This document shows positions 23,660 to 35,025 of a DNA stretch of 64,000 nucleotides, one piece after another. Within the stretch, counting starts at the first letter, position 1. The number at the start of each line of letters is the position of its first letter. The notes beneath the pieces were generated by a model, which was not told where the DNA came from, ran no database searches, and saw only the letters and a list, made by a program, of their open reading frames with translations. Source of the DNA: Pomacea canaliculata (lineage: Eukaryota > Mollusca > Gastropoda > Architaenioglossa > Ampullariidae); the NCBI RefSeq assembly GCF_003073045.1, contig NC_037596.1:7087416-7151415 (forward strand), read 5' to 3'. Both the position numbers and the translations under genes were made by a program.

Positions 23660-23946
23660 TTTTTTTTAATTTTTTTTTAGGCCCTTCGCCCCTCCTGGGG
23701 CATAGGCCATGTTTTGGTTGAGAGGATTTGTTTTACGGGGTGGGGGTGCTGGCCCCACGCCCAACCCTCCTCCTTTTTCAGCCGGGCTTGGGACCGTCCT
23801 TGGCGGAGAGCAGCCAGCTCTGTAAACAGGTGTCACGTGCAGAGAAAGAACAGCATGCCCGAGACGAGAAATGAACTCAGGGCAGCCAACCCTCACTGTA
23901 TTGGTGACAGGCGCTAACAGCGCTAACCGTTGCGCCACCGGTTCTA
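23660..23946 (-). mobile_element. tRNA-derived SINE with 13-bp target duplication
   Basis: On the minus strand it starts near GGTGGCGCAACGGTTAGCGC (box A), has GAGTTCATTTCTCGTCTCGG (box B), a GC-rich body and an A-rich tail. AATCTTACAGTAT flanks it exactly at 23647-23659 and 23947-23959, which marks a retrotransposition event and fixes both ends. Confidence 0.85.
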
Positions 23947-23984
23947 AATCTTACAGTATACGAGTGTTAAAATCTCGAGATAAG

Positions 23985-24690
23985 ATCAGGGCTTATACAA
24001 CTCCTTGCTTGCTGGATGCCCTGAATACCTTCTTCACAAACTCCACAAACTTCGCTGCACGTCTGGTGCTTAGAGCTAGGAAACGGGACCACACCACCCT
24101 CTCATTCGTTATCTGCACTGGCTTCTCATCCGTTCTGACATCCAGTACAAACTGTCCGTGTTGTGTTTTAATATCTTTGCTGGCACCTACCCTGATTATT
24201 TCTGTGAACTGCTCTTCCCTTACATCTCATGTAGACAACTCCGCTCCTCGTCTGATGATCGTCTCCTTACTCTTCCTGTCACCAGAACAACAACACATGG
24301 CCACAAGAGTTATATTGTACAGTGAAAAGATGGAACTCTCTCCCTTTCCATATCCACCACCCACCCACTATTGAATCCTTTAAACGTGCACTGAAAACGC
24401 ACCTCTTCCGTAAACATTACTCCTAACAACCTTTTCCATAATGCTAGTCCTTGTTCACACCCTTCCTTTTGCAATATCATGTTACTCTCAGCTCTTGTTC
24501 TTGTTCTTTGGTTCCTCTTTGCGTTTTCTGTATATGATTTTATTCTTTATTATTGCTTTTGTTTATTCTTTTGCAGTTTGTATATTTAATTATTTGTTTA
24601 TTTTACTGTCCCTTGATGCTAAGAACATGTTCCTAAGAGTGTGAGTGTGCGCTTTATAAATTTTGCATCATTTTTATTAGTAGTAGTAGT
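23985..24690 (+). mobile_element. 5'-truncated LINE 3' end (copy B)
   Basis: Reads FAARLVLRARKRDHTT and, in other frames, YISCRQLRSSSDDRLLTLPV and ESFKRALKTHLFRKHYS, the C-terminal part of a CR1/L2-type LINE ORF2. A 3' UTR ends in TTTTGCATCATTTTTATTAG with a short TAG repeat. Frames are interrupted. Same family as 14205-14700. Confidence 0.78.
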
Positions 24691-26293
24691 GCTATACTTA
24701 TAAGGACTGTCATAGGATAAATTGATTATACGAAATAAGAATTATTTGAGACATAACATTGGGCGTCCAGAATTTATAAATTAACCTTGTTACCCAGCGT
24801 CTTCCTAATGGTAGCAACACTACACGAATAAGTCCCACGTTATAAAACAATTGCTTTAGCTTAGCTACACAAATTAAATGAATGTGAGAAAGCACAATAT
24901 TGTACATGCAGTTTCAATTTGTATGAATATTTAATGCTATAATATTTGACAGAAATTTAGGGCACGCTTCTCACTTAATTTATCAACTCACTGCCGGTGA
25001 GATAGACAAGGCAGTTGTTCCAGGTGGCAGGTGCTGAGCGCGAGGTTAGTCTGGAATCCCACAGGTGGTCGGCGAATCCGTGCGCGAGGTCACAGGTCGG
25101 AGCGAAATGTAAGCGTAACGGCTAGGACCGTTGGGCGTTGGATCATTTTGGAACGCCACCAGCCGTAGCCTGTATTTTCACTCCTCTTCCCAATCAAAAT
25201 CCCGAATCTCTTGTAGGCTGGGATGCTTTTTTCGAGACCCTGGTAGTACAGCTTGCAAGCAAGAAATGAAATATTTAGCAAAGTAAATATTTTATTAAAT
25301 GGATTTAAAGGCTTCTAGATGAAACTTTATAGATTATACAGGATTTTTTTCTGATATTTACAAACATACCATTACTTACAGCACAGCAACAACTACTTAA
25401 ATATCTTCTTTACAGTACTGTATGTACATGAAACTATGTCCTTTAAAAAGTCTGTAATTTATAAGTTAATTTGATACCTTAGCCAAAGATAGACTTACTG
25501 CATGGCTGATTAACCTTTATTGATATGTAATTATATGACCTGGATATTCAAACGGATTACATATTCAACACGACTAGTATTAGACTTTCACTGACAACAT
25601 GCGTTACCTGTGAATCTGGGCACTCTGATTTGTCTGCTGACACCAAAAAATACTTTTTTGCCCAATATTCCTTATGAAGATCAACGGCTGAGGTGGACTG
25701 TGGCCTTTTGAAAACAATAATATTCGTGAAAATCTTCAATTACCTTTTTGGCTCCATCGACATCTGTTCCAGGCAGCCCTTATCAGCGATGACATGTTGT
25801 CCTTTGTGCAGATTTGGGGTAGTGAGTTATCTAAATGATATTACCTTGAACTCGTCATTCTGTAAAACATTCTGAAGACCTATTTATTTATATATTAACA
25901 CAAAAGGTCAGCGTTATTAAGCTTTCTCATTAATGGGACAAACCTTCATATCAACTGACTGCGACAAAGTGCGTGGACGTGTGTTTGAGTCAATGACTGT
26001 GTCCCTACTTGCTTTGTCCCTGCGCTACAACGAATTCGCTTGCATTGTCGGGAAAAATATCCTTTTTTAAAAATTTCTCTCATGTAGTATCGTTTAATCG
26101 CTATTTTTAACGCCCTCCGTTTTAGCTGGACAATGAGAGAGAGGCAGACGACATGAATTTGCTCGGAATCCGCCGAACAGTACCGAACGGGCCCGATGTT
26201 TGTTCCTTTACAGAAAAAAATTCCGTAGCCTTATAAGGCATTAGCCAGATCGGAACCAATCGTCATAATCAGGAAGGAATATCTCCAGGCAAA
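24691..26293. other. no gene seen; upstream flank of copy 5
   Basis: Nothing convincing. A CpG-richer patch at about 24990-25240 contains an open minus-strand frame without a recognisable domain. Confidence 0.45.
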
Positions 26294-26409
26294 GACGTAG
26301 TCATCTTTCTCACAGTAAGCAAGAAGTAGTCATCTTTCACACAGTAAGCAAGAAGTAGTCATCTTTCACACAGTAAGCAAGACGTAGTCATCTTTCACAC
26401 AGTGAGCAA
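26294..26409 (+). repeat. 4 x 29-bp tandem repeat upstream of copy 5
   Basis: Four direct units at 26294, 26323, 26352 and 26381, each around GTCATCTTTCACACAGTAAG with one or two differences. Copies 3 and 4 have a single unit at the matching position (near 10728 and 14867), about 100 bases before the start codon. The repeat is therefore an expansion inside the shared promoter/5'-UTR region. Confidence 0.9.
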
Positions 26410-26509
26410 GACACCTTCATCATCGTCCATCCCCACAGACACTTCAGGACAGAAGCATTTGATGTTCCTTTGTCTCGCTCGTCTGTAGCAAACCTGCCAT
26501 CAACGTGTC

Positions 26510-29500
26510 ATGGGTGGGTCGTGCGGCCTGGTGCTTGGTATCTTGGTCCTGATTCTCGCTGGTACGTGTCCATTGTTTTACTTCAGTGTTAGGGTGACTG
26601 CATTTTCCATCTAGTTTGTTTTCATGTCTGTCTTCTGTTCGGCTGTTCTTATTTTCTACAGTTTTCCTCTCTTCTTCTCGTCAATTTTCCTCGGTATTGA
26701 AAAAAAAATTTTCCCTCATTTTATGCATGCATATATTTGTGCCCGCATGCAGTCAACAGTCGATATGAAATGTCCGAGTAATGTATGCGAAGGAGAGAGA
26801 AGTAGAATGTGTGTATGTGAGTGTGCGAGAGAGAGATTGCATATAGAGATAGATAGGAATGTATGTCAACATGTATCTTTATATTATTTAATGTCTCAGT
26901 CTCCATTCGAGGGTGTAGGAATAATAAAAAATACCGAGACATCCTGACATCACACCATGCATCTGTTTAGCATAATTACGCCATCCAGCTGTTTTTCATT
27001 TTATTATTTTTTTGCTGTTTTTATTTTTCATTCACTTCAAGGGTTCCTGTTATTTGCCGCACATCTTCAGTATCAATATTTTGGGTACTGCGTCTTGTAT
27101 GTGTTAGTTCTTAGGATGGTGACCTAGAAGAGTTAATAGTACGTGTGTGAGTTAGAAAGGGAGAACTCAAACTCGAATTCTATATTGACATCTGGCCATC
27201 ACTACCAAAATCTTAAGGTGAGCCTCGTTTCCCTATATTTACACATACATATGCTCTAATTTATGTGCGTGCCTAATCATTCATTAACACACACACACTT
27301 AAGAGGCAGCGTTACATTGAGATTCTAAACGCATTACAAAGTGACATATGTTTCACATCTTTGTAGTTATTTTAACCCTTGTTAAACTGAAAGACGTGAA
27401 TAGAAATTTACATTATTTACATTTTTACATGTCAGAATTTCAATAAGCAGTTTGTTTTCGCTGTATAGTGGAACATTTTTAATGAAGCTAGGGCGAGGAT
27501 TATTGCACTGTGGTCAGTGAAACAAAAGGTGGGTTTCATCCTCAGTGGATCCTACACAAAATGGACGGTCAGGTATATTATCAGCCTTCTGGTTATAAAT
27601 AAATGTTTTTTGTGAATATTGATGTCACTGACTCCCAATCTAAAACTAATCAAGGCATCCTTAAAACATTTTACATTTACATGTTCAAAGTACAGTTCTG
27701 GTGTGAGGACATTTTTATAGGCACGATACAAATAGTCACAGTGTCTCATGGATATGAATGAATAATTATGTGTATGCATCTGTGACATAGGTAGGAAAGA
27801 GAGGGGGCAGAAACATCCCATGGTAAAAATGTATCCTTTGTTTGCATATATTTATGTGCTTTTGATTTAGTTGATTAAATATCCAGGCATACGTGAAAAG
27901 TCTAAGAGAAGGAAAGAATGAGTGAATGATACAGAAAATAAGTTTTAATATATTAGCTGTTATAAACCGACCAGTGTGTGTGTGTGTGTGCACAATCCGG
28001 TCTTTTTTAGAGGCCGGTTCTTACATGTCAGAGCTAATTTGTGAGCAACAAACCTAATATTTTTGTGGATACAAAAATTCTATATCCATTGATATCATTA
28101 TTAATCCAGAGTGCGTTTTGTGTCTATAACAAATTGCTTTTCACACTCGATTTTATCACACTTTCCTAATCAAAATTCTCAGGTTTCGTTCCAAGCCGCT
28201 ATTACTATTTATTTTGAATCTCTTCGTAAAGCAACCACACCATTTGACAGAAAAAGAACAAAAAATATTTTGCTTACATAATGATGTTAATAATGCAATA
28301 ACAAAAATGATAGTTTCTGGAAATAAAGGGAATATTCACAGAACCTATAATTCACAATATTCCATATTCACAAACACAACAGCTCTGATAGTTTGGAAGA
28401 AACAGAATAAACCTAGAGATAAACGCTGTGACCAGAAAATGGTTAATTATGTGAGGTCACATGTATCCATAGACATGCCTAATTACCTTATCTATTATGA
28501 ACCCGAACATTTCCACCAGCTGTCGCCTTGACGACAAAAACGGATCCTTGAATAATGACTGACCTCTGTTGTTGACCTCCTTCTAAAAATCATGATCTTT
28601 GTATTCGTTGATGTTGACAATGGAAGGACGTACTCAACAATTATTTGGGGAATATTTTTTTGTGCTAAACTGTACCCTTTTCTGAAAAGATCGCCCTTCC
28701 CTCCCACTAAACCATTGAACTGTTAGGTGATCGGGCTTCCCATCTTATCATTGTCAACTTTGCCAAGTTCAAAGACAAGGGAAAAGTTCGAGCACGACGA
28801 CGAAAACTGAAGAAAAGTGCGCCTGAAATCTTCATCTTGGAAGACTTTACACCCAGGGTGAGAGACATGCGTTGCAAACTTTGACCGTTTCTTAGACAAG
28901 CCATCGATGACAACAAGGGAGCTTTTCTTCGCTTTGACGCACTCGCCATTGACGATAGGACAGATGTGCTCGACCCCTCTATAAAGGGCTGGAAGGAAAG
29001 ACTAACCAATGACTGACTGCTAGGCCGGCATGAAAAGAAAGAAAGTTTTGTGGAGAGTTCAAGATCTTTGCCTTATTGGATACTTGGTCATGTCAGCTGA
29101 GTGATGTAGAAAATGCCTTTTGGGATTATGTTTTGTACCTATCCTCACGTGAACTGAGACTCAAGGGTGGTGTAGCTGTTTGTGTTCATAAAACTGTGTC
29201 TTCGGATATAACTCTACTTCAGCAAGCAAAGGATTTTATTTTTCTTAAAATAGGTAAGTCTGCTTTGAACTTTTTAGATGACATTATTGTTGCCTGCGAG
29301 TACGCTGCACCAGAAAAGTCAGTAATTTATGGTGATGACAACAGTGATGGGATAGAAAATATCGGTCACCATATGAACATGTTAGCTAGTGAACCCCCCT
29401 CACTTACCGTGGCTACTGTGAGGGGATTTCAACGCCCGTACAGCTGAGCTCAGCAATGTTGACAATGAAGAGAGCGACAAACATGTACACTCTCTAAAAG

Positions 29501-32500
29501 ACCTTGAAGGTGTGTTTGAAACATTTGTACTACCTCCTACCCGCTCCTCCAAAGGTACTAAAGTAATTAAATTCGTCCAGAAACTTATGAAGCTCTGGAA
29601 AGAATTTGATATTTTTATCGTCAACGATAGATCAACCTGGGATGAAAAAGGAGCAAATGCATGCATAACTAACAGGGGAAAAAAGTGTTGTGGATTATTT
29701 CCTCAGCTGAGGTTCAATATTGGACCTCATTTCAGAAATGAATGTGAATAATAAGGATGAATCAAACCATTTTCTTATCGTTATCACACTGTTAAAAGAT
29801 TCATGTACCCACTGTAGTGATACAAAGGATATCACAATTGACATAGAAGCTGAGGTTAGGTATATATGGCAAGACCAGTATGAAGCAGAATTTATGGAAT
29901 CAGGGCTTCTGCTTACGCAAAAAATTGCGTACAGTACGCATTAAAAGTTTGGCGGACCCCTTTAATTTTCTTCAATGGGGTCCCCTTCAAATTTGGGCGA
30001 AGAACAGGGACCCCTTAAAAATCTGAAGAAGGGGTCCCTGGGACCCCAAAGAATTTAGCCTTAGCAGAAGCCCTGATTGAATACTTGAAAGCAGAGACAG
30101 AACTACCTTTTTAGTCGCTCTTGATAACAGTGTTGGAGATGGGTCTTCCTGTTTTGTGAATTTTCTTCAGAAAGTGGCCTACCGTAAAATTCCTCGAAAC
30201 TTCCAAGAAAACCTTTAAAAGCCTGTGTAAAGCAGCACGGCAAAATTTGACAAGCGTATAATTAGTGACCTGAAAACCGCATGTAATGATTCTAATTCTA
30301 GAAATTTCTGGTAGAAAGTGAAAGCTCTTACAACAAATGCTTATAATTATTACAATAAAATAGCCTCCCCCTCCTCCCCAGACATGGTATACTTTAGGGA
30401 CCTCCTAAATATAATACAAACATCATGTGATACTGAATTCGACATAGAGGTTGAAAGCTGTTTCCTTGATCATAATTATGGGAACTGTGAGAAATGTTTA
30501 CATTTTATTGTAAACTCAAACTTAGAAGAGGAATTTTCCCTCTTGGAAATACTTGGAGCTATTTTTTCTCTAAAAAAAAGCAAAAGCATCCGGACCTGAT
30601 GGATTGCCCTCTGACCTTTCTAAGATTGCAGAGTGAATTAAAAATGTAATTTCCGATGTAAAAAGAAAGTATGCCCTCACTATGTACAACTTTAAGAAAA
30701 TTGGTGAAATACCCATGGAAGAAATTGAGTTTATCATTACTGACCAGCTTTTCTTTGCGATCCTTTTAATCGAGATTATGGGCAAAACTATCTCCCATGC
30801 ATCATTTAGAAAGAAAGAAGAAATGAGAGTAGAACATCAACTGTTAAATAATATAGCAAGATTGGAAAACAAAACTTTGGAACCTAACTTCACTGAAATT
30901 GAAGGTTTAAGAAAAGAGTTGCAAGAATTAAGAAATAAAACTATGGAAGGTGTGGCTGTGAGATATAGAGTAACATTGGTCATAAAAGGAGAAAAAACTA
31001 CCAAATACTTTTACAATTTGGAGAATATAAATTTTGTAAATAAATGCATAGGTTACTTGGATAAGGGAAATGGAAACCTTATTATGGATCAAGATGAAAC
31101 TTTAAAGTAAGTCGAACATTTTTATGGAGAACTGTACAAATTTCAATCAGTAGATAATGTGAAACTAAGTTGCCTGCTACATGATGCCCTGTGCTAACTA
31201 TTGAAACGTCAGAATCTTTTGCCCTCTCTTCACAGATTTTTCGAAAGCATTTGACATTATTCATAGATCCAAATACTTATATATCGTGTTAAAAAAGGGG
31301 TGTCCATGGAAGAATGTTTCAAACACTATATAGTATTATAAAAGTGTGAAAGCTTCTGTTAAGATTGGATTTCAAATAACTGACTACTTTTATTGTATAT
31401 CCGGTGTCAAACAAGGTTGCGTGTTAAGCCCTTTGTTGTTTTCTATCATTCTATCTAAGCTTTGGTCAGACTTAACATTACGTGGTGCACGTGGTATTGA
31501 CGTCCTGGCAGATCCACTTGGGATCTTAATTTTGATGTATGCACATGACATTGCCATTGTTGCTAATTCGCTTGTTGACCTTCAACGTAAAATCTACTAT
31601 CTAGAAACATTGTGTAACAAATGGGGACTTACAGCTAATATGGATAGAATAAAAATAATAGTTTTTTTAAGTGGTGGCTTTATTATGGATTGTGAAAAAT
31701 GGTATCATTTTGGGAAGAAGATTACTTTGGAGCCTAGCTATAATTATTCAGGCGTTATATTCACATCTACACTAAAGTGGCAAAATGTACTGATACTTTA
31801 TCTGGAAAGGCATCAGAAGCCTTTACAGGAGTCAAGAAAATGTATTTTAGATTTAAGAACCCCCAACAGACATAATCTTTAAAATATCTGATACAAAAAG
31901 AAAACCTGTTTTTTTCTTTATGGATCTGAGATTAGTGTGGCGTGTGTATATATATAAATAATATAGCTCAAATAAAACTCAGTAAAATAATTTTAAGTGT
32001 TGGCATGGATGTTAAAAATGATATAGTCCTAGGCGAATGTGGAAGGTTTCCTCTTGTATCTGACTCGTTTATAAGAATTATCCAATACTGGTGCAGATTA
32101 TATACTAACGTTACCTGAACGCAGGAACTAAACAATGTTGCAATATGTTATGTCTACAAGATAAGGCAGGCAAATGTAACTTGGCCTCTCAAGTTAGAAT
32201 TTTACTATGTAGCCATGGCTTTGGGTATTAATGGGAATGGCAGAAAGTTTATAATTTTCACTTATTCATCAGCACAGTAAAAGAAAGATTCGATGACTAT
32301 TTTCGCCAAAAATGGCACGATTCAGTGTCTACTTCTCATTATTGTTGCTACCATCCCGACCTCATTAAAGCCCCATACATATACCAGGTATAACGACACG
32401 AACAAGTACGTGTCCTGTGTTTGATAAGAAGCAACTGTTTACCGCTTAATGGCATCACTCATTGTCACCAAATCAGCAACAAACCTGAGTGTGAACAAAG

Positions 32501-33719
32501 CGTAGAAGACCTGTACGGCCATTGTTTGCTAATATGCCCTAAATATACAACCCTACGTAATAGATATATCCCCCTCTTTTATCATAAATTTTCCTTACCC
32601 TCAAAATAGGTTCATTTTTGTGTAAGAACCCAAGGGGAAAATAGCTACTAATGTTGCCCTCTCCATAACAGAATGCCTGAAAATGACACCATGACGGTAT
32701 ATATATAAAGCTCAGTATTGAATGCCATTATATTGTTTACTATTAATTTGAAACCTCAAACATAGCTAAAATGTTGATCTTGTGCAGCCACCCACTGTTG
32801 ACATGCATGTAACCAACAGTATGTGATGTTGATATAGGCCAGATGGCCTCCCAAAAAACTTAATAAATAATAATGATAATGTTATTGTTACACAATATCA
32901 CACATAAAAACACGTTCATTTAGATAATTGTGTATTAATCTCTATAGATAAACCCATGCTGACAGTGAGTGACGCTGTACATTCTTGCCTAGATGTGAAA
33001 GTAATGTGCTTCTGATCTTTATGCGTATAATAGTTCAGCTTGCCAGATTTTTTTCTGCTTTCAGTGACTGGGACACAGGCGCAATGCACTGCTGAAGAAC
33101 TCAAGGCATTGATCGAATGTATTGCCTTACGATAACAAATTCTTGAAGAAGTTTGGAACAGGAGGTTCATGCAACCGAACTCTTATCTCTGGCGACGTGT
33201 GCGAGTGAGTTAAACCTACTCTACCTCTTCAAAATATATATGAAAACATTTTTCTCGCTCTTTCAATCTCTCAACACACACCCCAACCACCACCACCACC
33301 ACACAAATAGACATTCTCAAAGTAGGGAACACAACACAATTTTTGCTACAATTACCCACTTATTGATGAATTGCATATGCTCCGGTAACAGAGGAAATAA
33401 AATGTTTTAAAATGTCAAAGGTCACACACTTTCCTGCTCTTTCTTCTCTGTTCTTCGGCGCTCTCTCCGTGTTGTTCTACGCACAATGTCTACTAACAGT
33501 ACTTAAAGAGGTCCAACAACAACAACAACAACAAAAAAGCTTAAGCTTTTGCAATAATTTATTTTTCACATGTACTCCAGTGACTTCGACGCCATTGTGG
33601 TCTGTGCCAACAAGAAAAACGTTTCCAGATCAGCATGTCGGCCACACGCTGCTTGCCAGATCAGTAAAAACATGGGTATGGCTCTCATGCTCACAACTGT
33701 GCTAGAAAACTAGATGATA

Positions 33720-33774
<55 letters not shown>

Positions 33775-34771
33775 ATTTAATAGATGTGTGTTTACACATC
33801 ATCATCATCTCGTTTAAACACACATCTATTAAATAAATCATCATCCTCGTCGTCGTCGTCATCGTCGTATATAAACACACATAGATATGTGTATATAAAT
33901 GCTCCACAGACAAAGTATAGCACCTGTATGTGTAAAAATGTGTAAATATATCCATGAGCTTGACACCTCCAGCAAATGATAGAAAGATCGCAAAGATTAT
34001 AACTGTCTAATATTTTGAACATATTTCCTGCGGATAAAGCAAATAAAAAAGAATATTGTGAATACTGATAATTACAAAAATTAACGTACTGCTCTTTGTC
34101 ACTATGTGTCGGTAAGAAATGCCCTCTTCTTGTTACAGAAATTCCCTGTAAAATCGATCAGTTTGAAGAAGTGTGCACGGATGCTACCGCAATCGACAAA
34201 GGTAAAATTAAGTCTTGTGAATCACTGTCTCCCATCTCATCTCTTCCGGGGTTGTAATTTTTGAATCAGAGATTCATTCGTATCTCAAGATTTTGCTTTA
34301 CCTCCACTCAATACTCTAGCAATTAACCTTCGACCAAACGAAGTCTTCTAGACTGTGAATTACCGACCTATTCTCCCATTCGAACCTCATGTTGCCTGTT
34401 TCCAAGTACAGGACACTAAATTACTTTCGATCTTCAAATAACCCTGGGATAATCTCACGTTTGCTTCATTCCTACTTTCATAGTCTCTGGTCACCTGTTT
34501 TGAGTTACTTTTTATTTAGCCCCCAAGCATCATCATAGACCGGAAAGAAAATCTGCTTTGAAGTCACATGTGTTTATATTTCCTTTCCGTTCTATGATAT
34601 ATGATGTGACCGGAGACTATGAGAATAACCATAATAATTTTTGTCCTTGAGTTAGGCCCATCCAAAAAGACTGGTGGTTCTGTTGCAGGATATGAAGCTA
34701 ATTGTGGTGTTGGCATCTCGCTGGGGCTGCTGGGAGCGGTCATTATTGTATCCCTGATAGCGCATATGTAG
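26510..34771 (+). CDS. 8-Cys GPI-anchor-like secreted protein, array copy 5 (frame break in exon 2)
   Basis: Exons: 26510-26561 (signal peptide MGGSCGLVLGILVLILA), 33065-33204, 33581-33675, 34139-34201 and 34689-34771 ending in TAG. Borders and phases match copies 3 and 4. Exon 2 is 140 nt against 142 in the sisters: a 2-nt deletion right after TGTATTG throws it out of frame and into a TAA. The frame recovers by length alone in the later exons. Exon 3 carries an extra cysteine (PHAACQI). Exon 5 gives a polar start and the hydrophobic end GLLGAVIIVSLIAHM. Intron 1 is about 6.5 kb, against 0.4-0.7 kb in the sisters, and is filled by LINE remnants. Either a decayed copy or an assembly indel. It is also possible that exon 1 and exons 2-5 come from different ancestral copies. 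Confidence 0.72.
28720..31150 (+). mobile_element. L1/Tx1-like LINE remnant (ORF1 end, endonuclease, pre-RT)
   Basis: In order: an ORF1-protein C-terminus (about 28720-29010; EIFILEDFTPRVRDMR, then AFLRFDALAIDD), an AP-endonuclease part (about 29080-29450; LKGGVAVCVHK, then GDFNAR in another frame), and the region before the reverse transcriptase (about 30580-31150; RKELQELRNKTMEG, KGEKTTKYFYNLE). Several stops and frame changes separate them. The order and motifs fit L1/Tx1-type elements. It lies in intron 1 of copy 5. Confidence 0.75.
31190..32895 (+). mobile_element. second LINE remnant (reverse transcriptase to 3' end)
   Basis: Reads FTDFSKAFDIIH, then SGVKQGCVLSPLLFSIILSK, MYAHDIAIVAN (H in place of the first D of the A-D-D box), WGLTANMDRIKIIVF, VLGECGRFPL, and a C-terminal zinc-knuckle-like HCLLICPKYTTLRNRYIP near 32520-32575. 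It ends around GGCCAGATGGCCT and an AATAAATAATAAT tail near 32840-32885. The sequence type differs from the L1/Tx1-like part just upstream, so two elements abut at about 31150-31190. Confidence 0.75.
33711..33772. repeat. (GAT)n triplet repeat
   Basis: Pure GAT run in intron 3 of copy 5, directly joined to an inverted repeat. Copies 3 and 4 have only two or three GAT units at the matching place. Confidence 0.95.
33767..33842. repeat. perfect 28-bp inverted repeat (hairpin)
   Basis: Arm 1 at 33767-33794 (GATGATTTATTTAATAGATG and on) is exactly reverse-complemented at 33815-33842, with a 20-base loop. Similarity continues a few bases further into the flanking GAT and ATC/GTC triplets. Copies 3 and 4 have only one orientation of this intron text. 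Confidence 0.93.
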
Positions 34772-35025
34772 CGAGCAGTGCGGGGAAGAAAAGTGCAGAT
34801 GCAGCAAATGCAGAGTACAGAGCAGGCTGATGGGTTGCATTTCTTGAAGTGAATCCAATACGAACTGACATATATATATACCCGCTCAGACACTTCTCAG
34901 AACCACGGATACAAAAACACACACACACATGGGCAAACACATATAACATAAACACACGCACAAATATTGTCACATGCGGTATGAAATACAAACACTCGTT
35001 CACTTAGATAATTTTCTATTAATCT

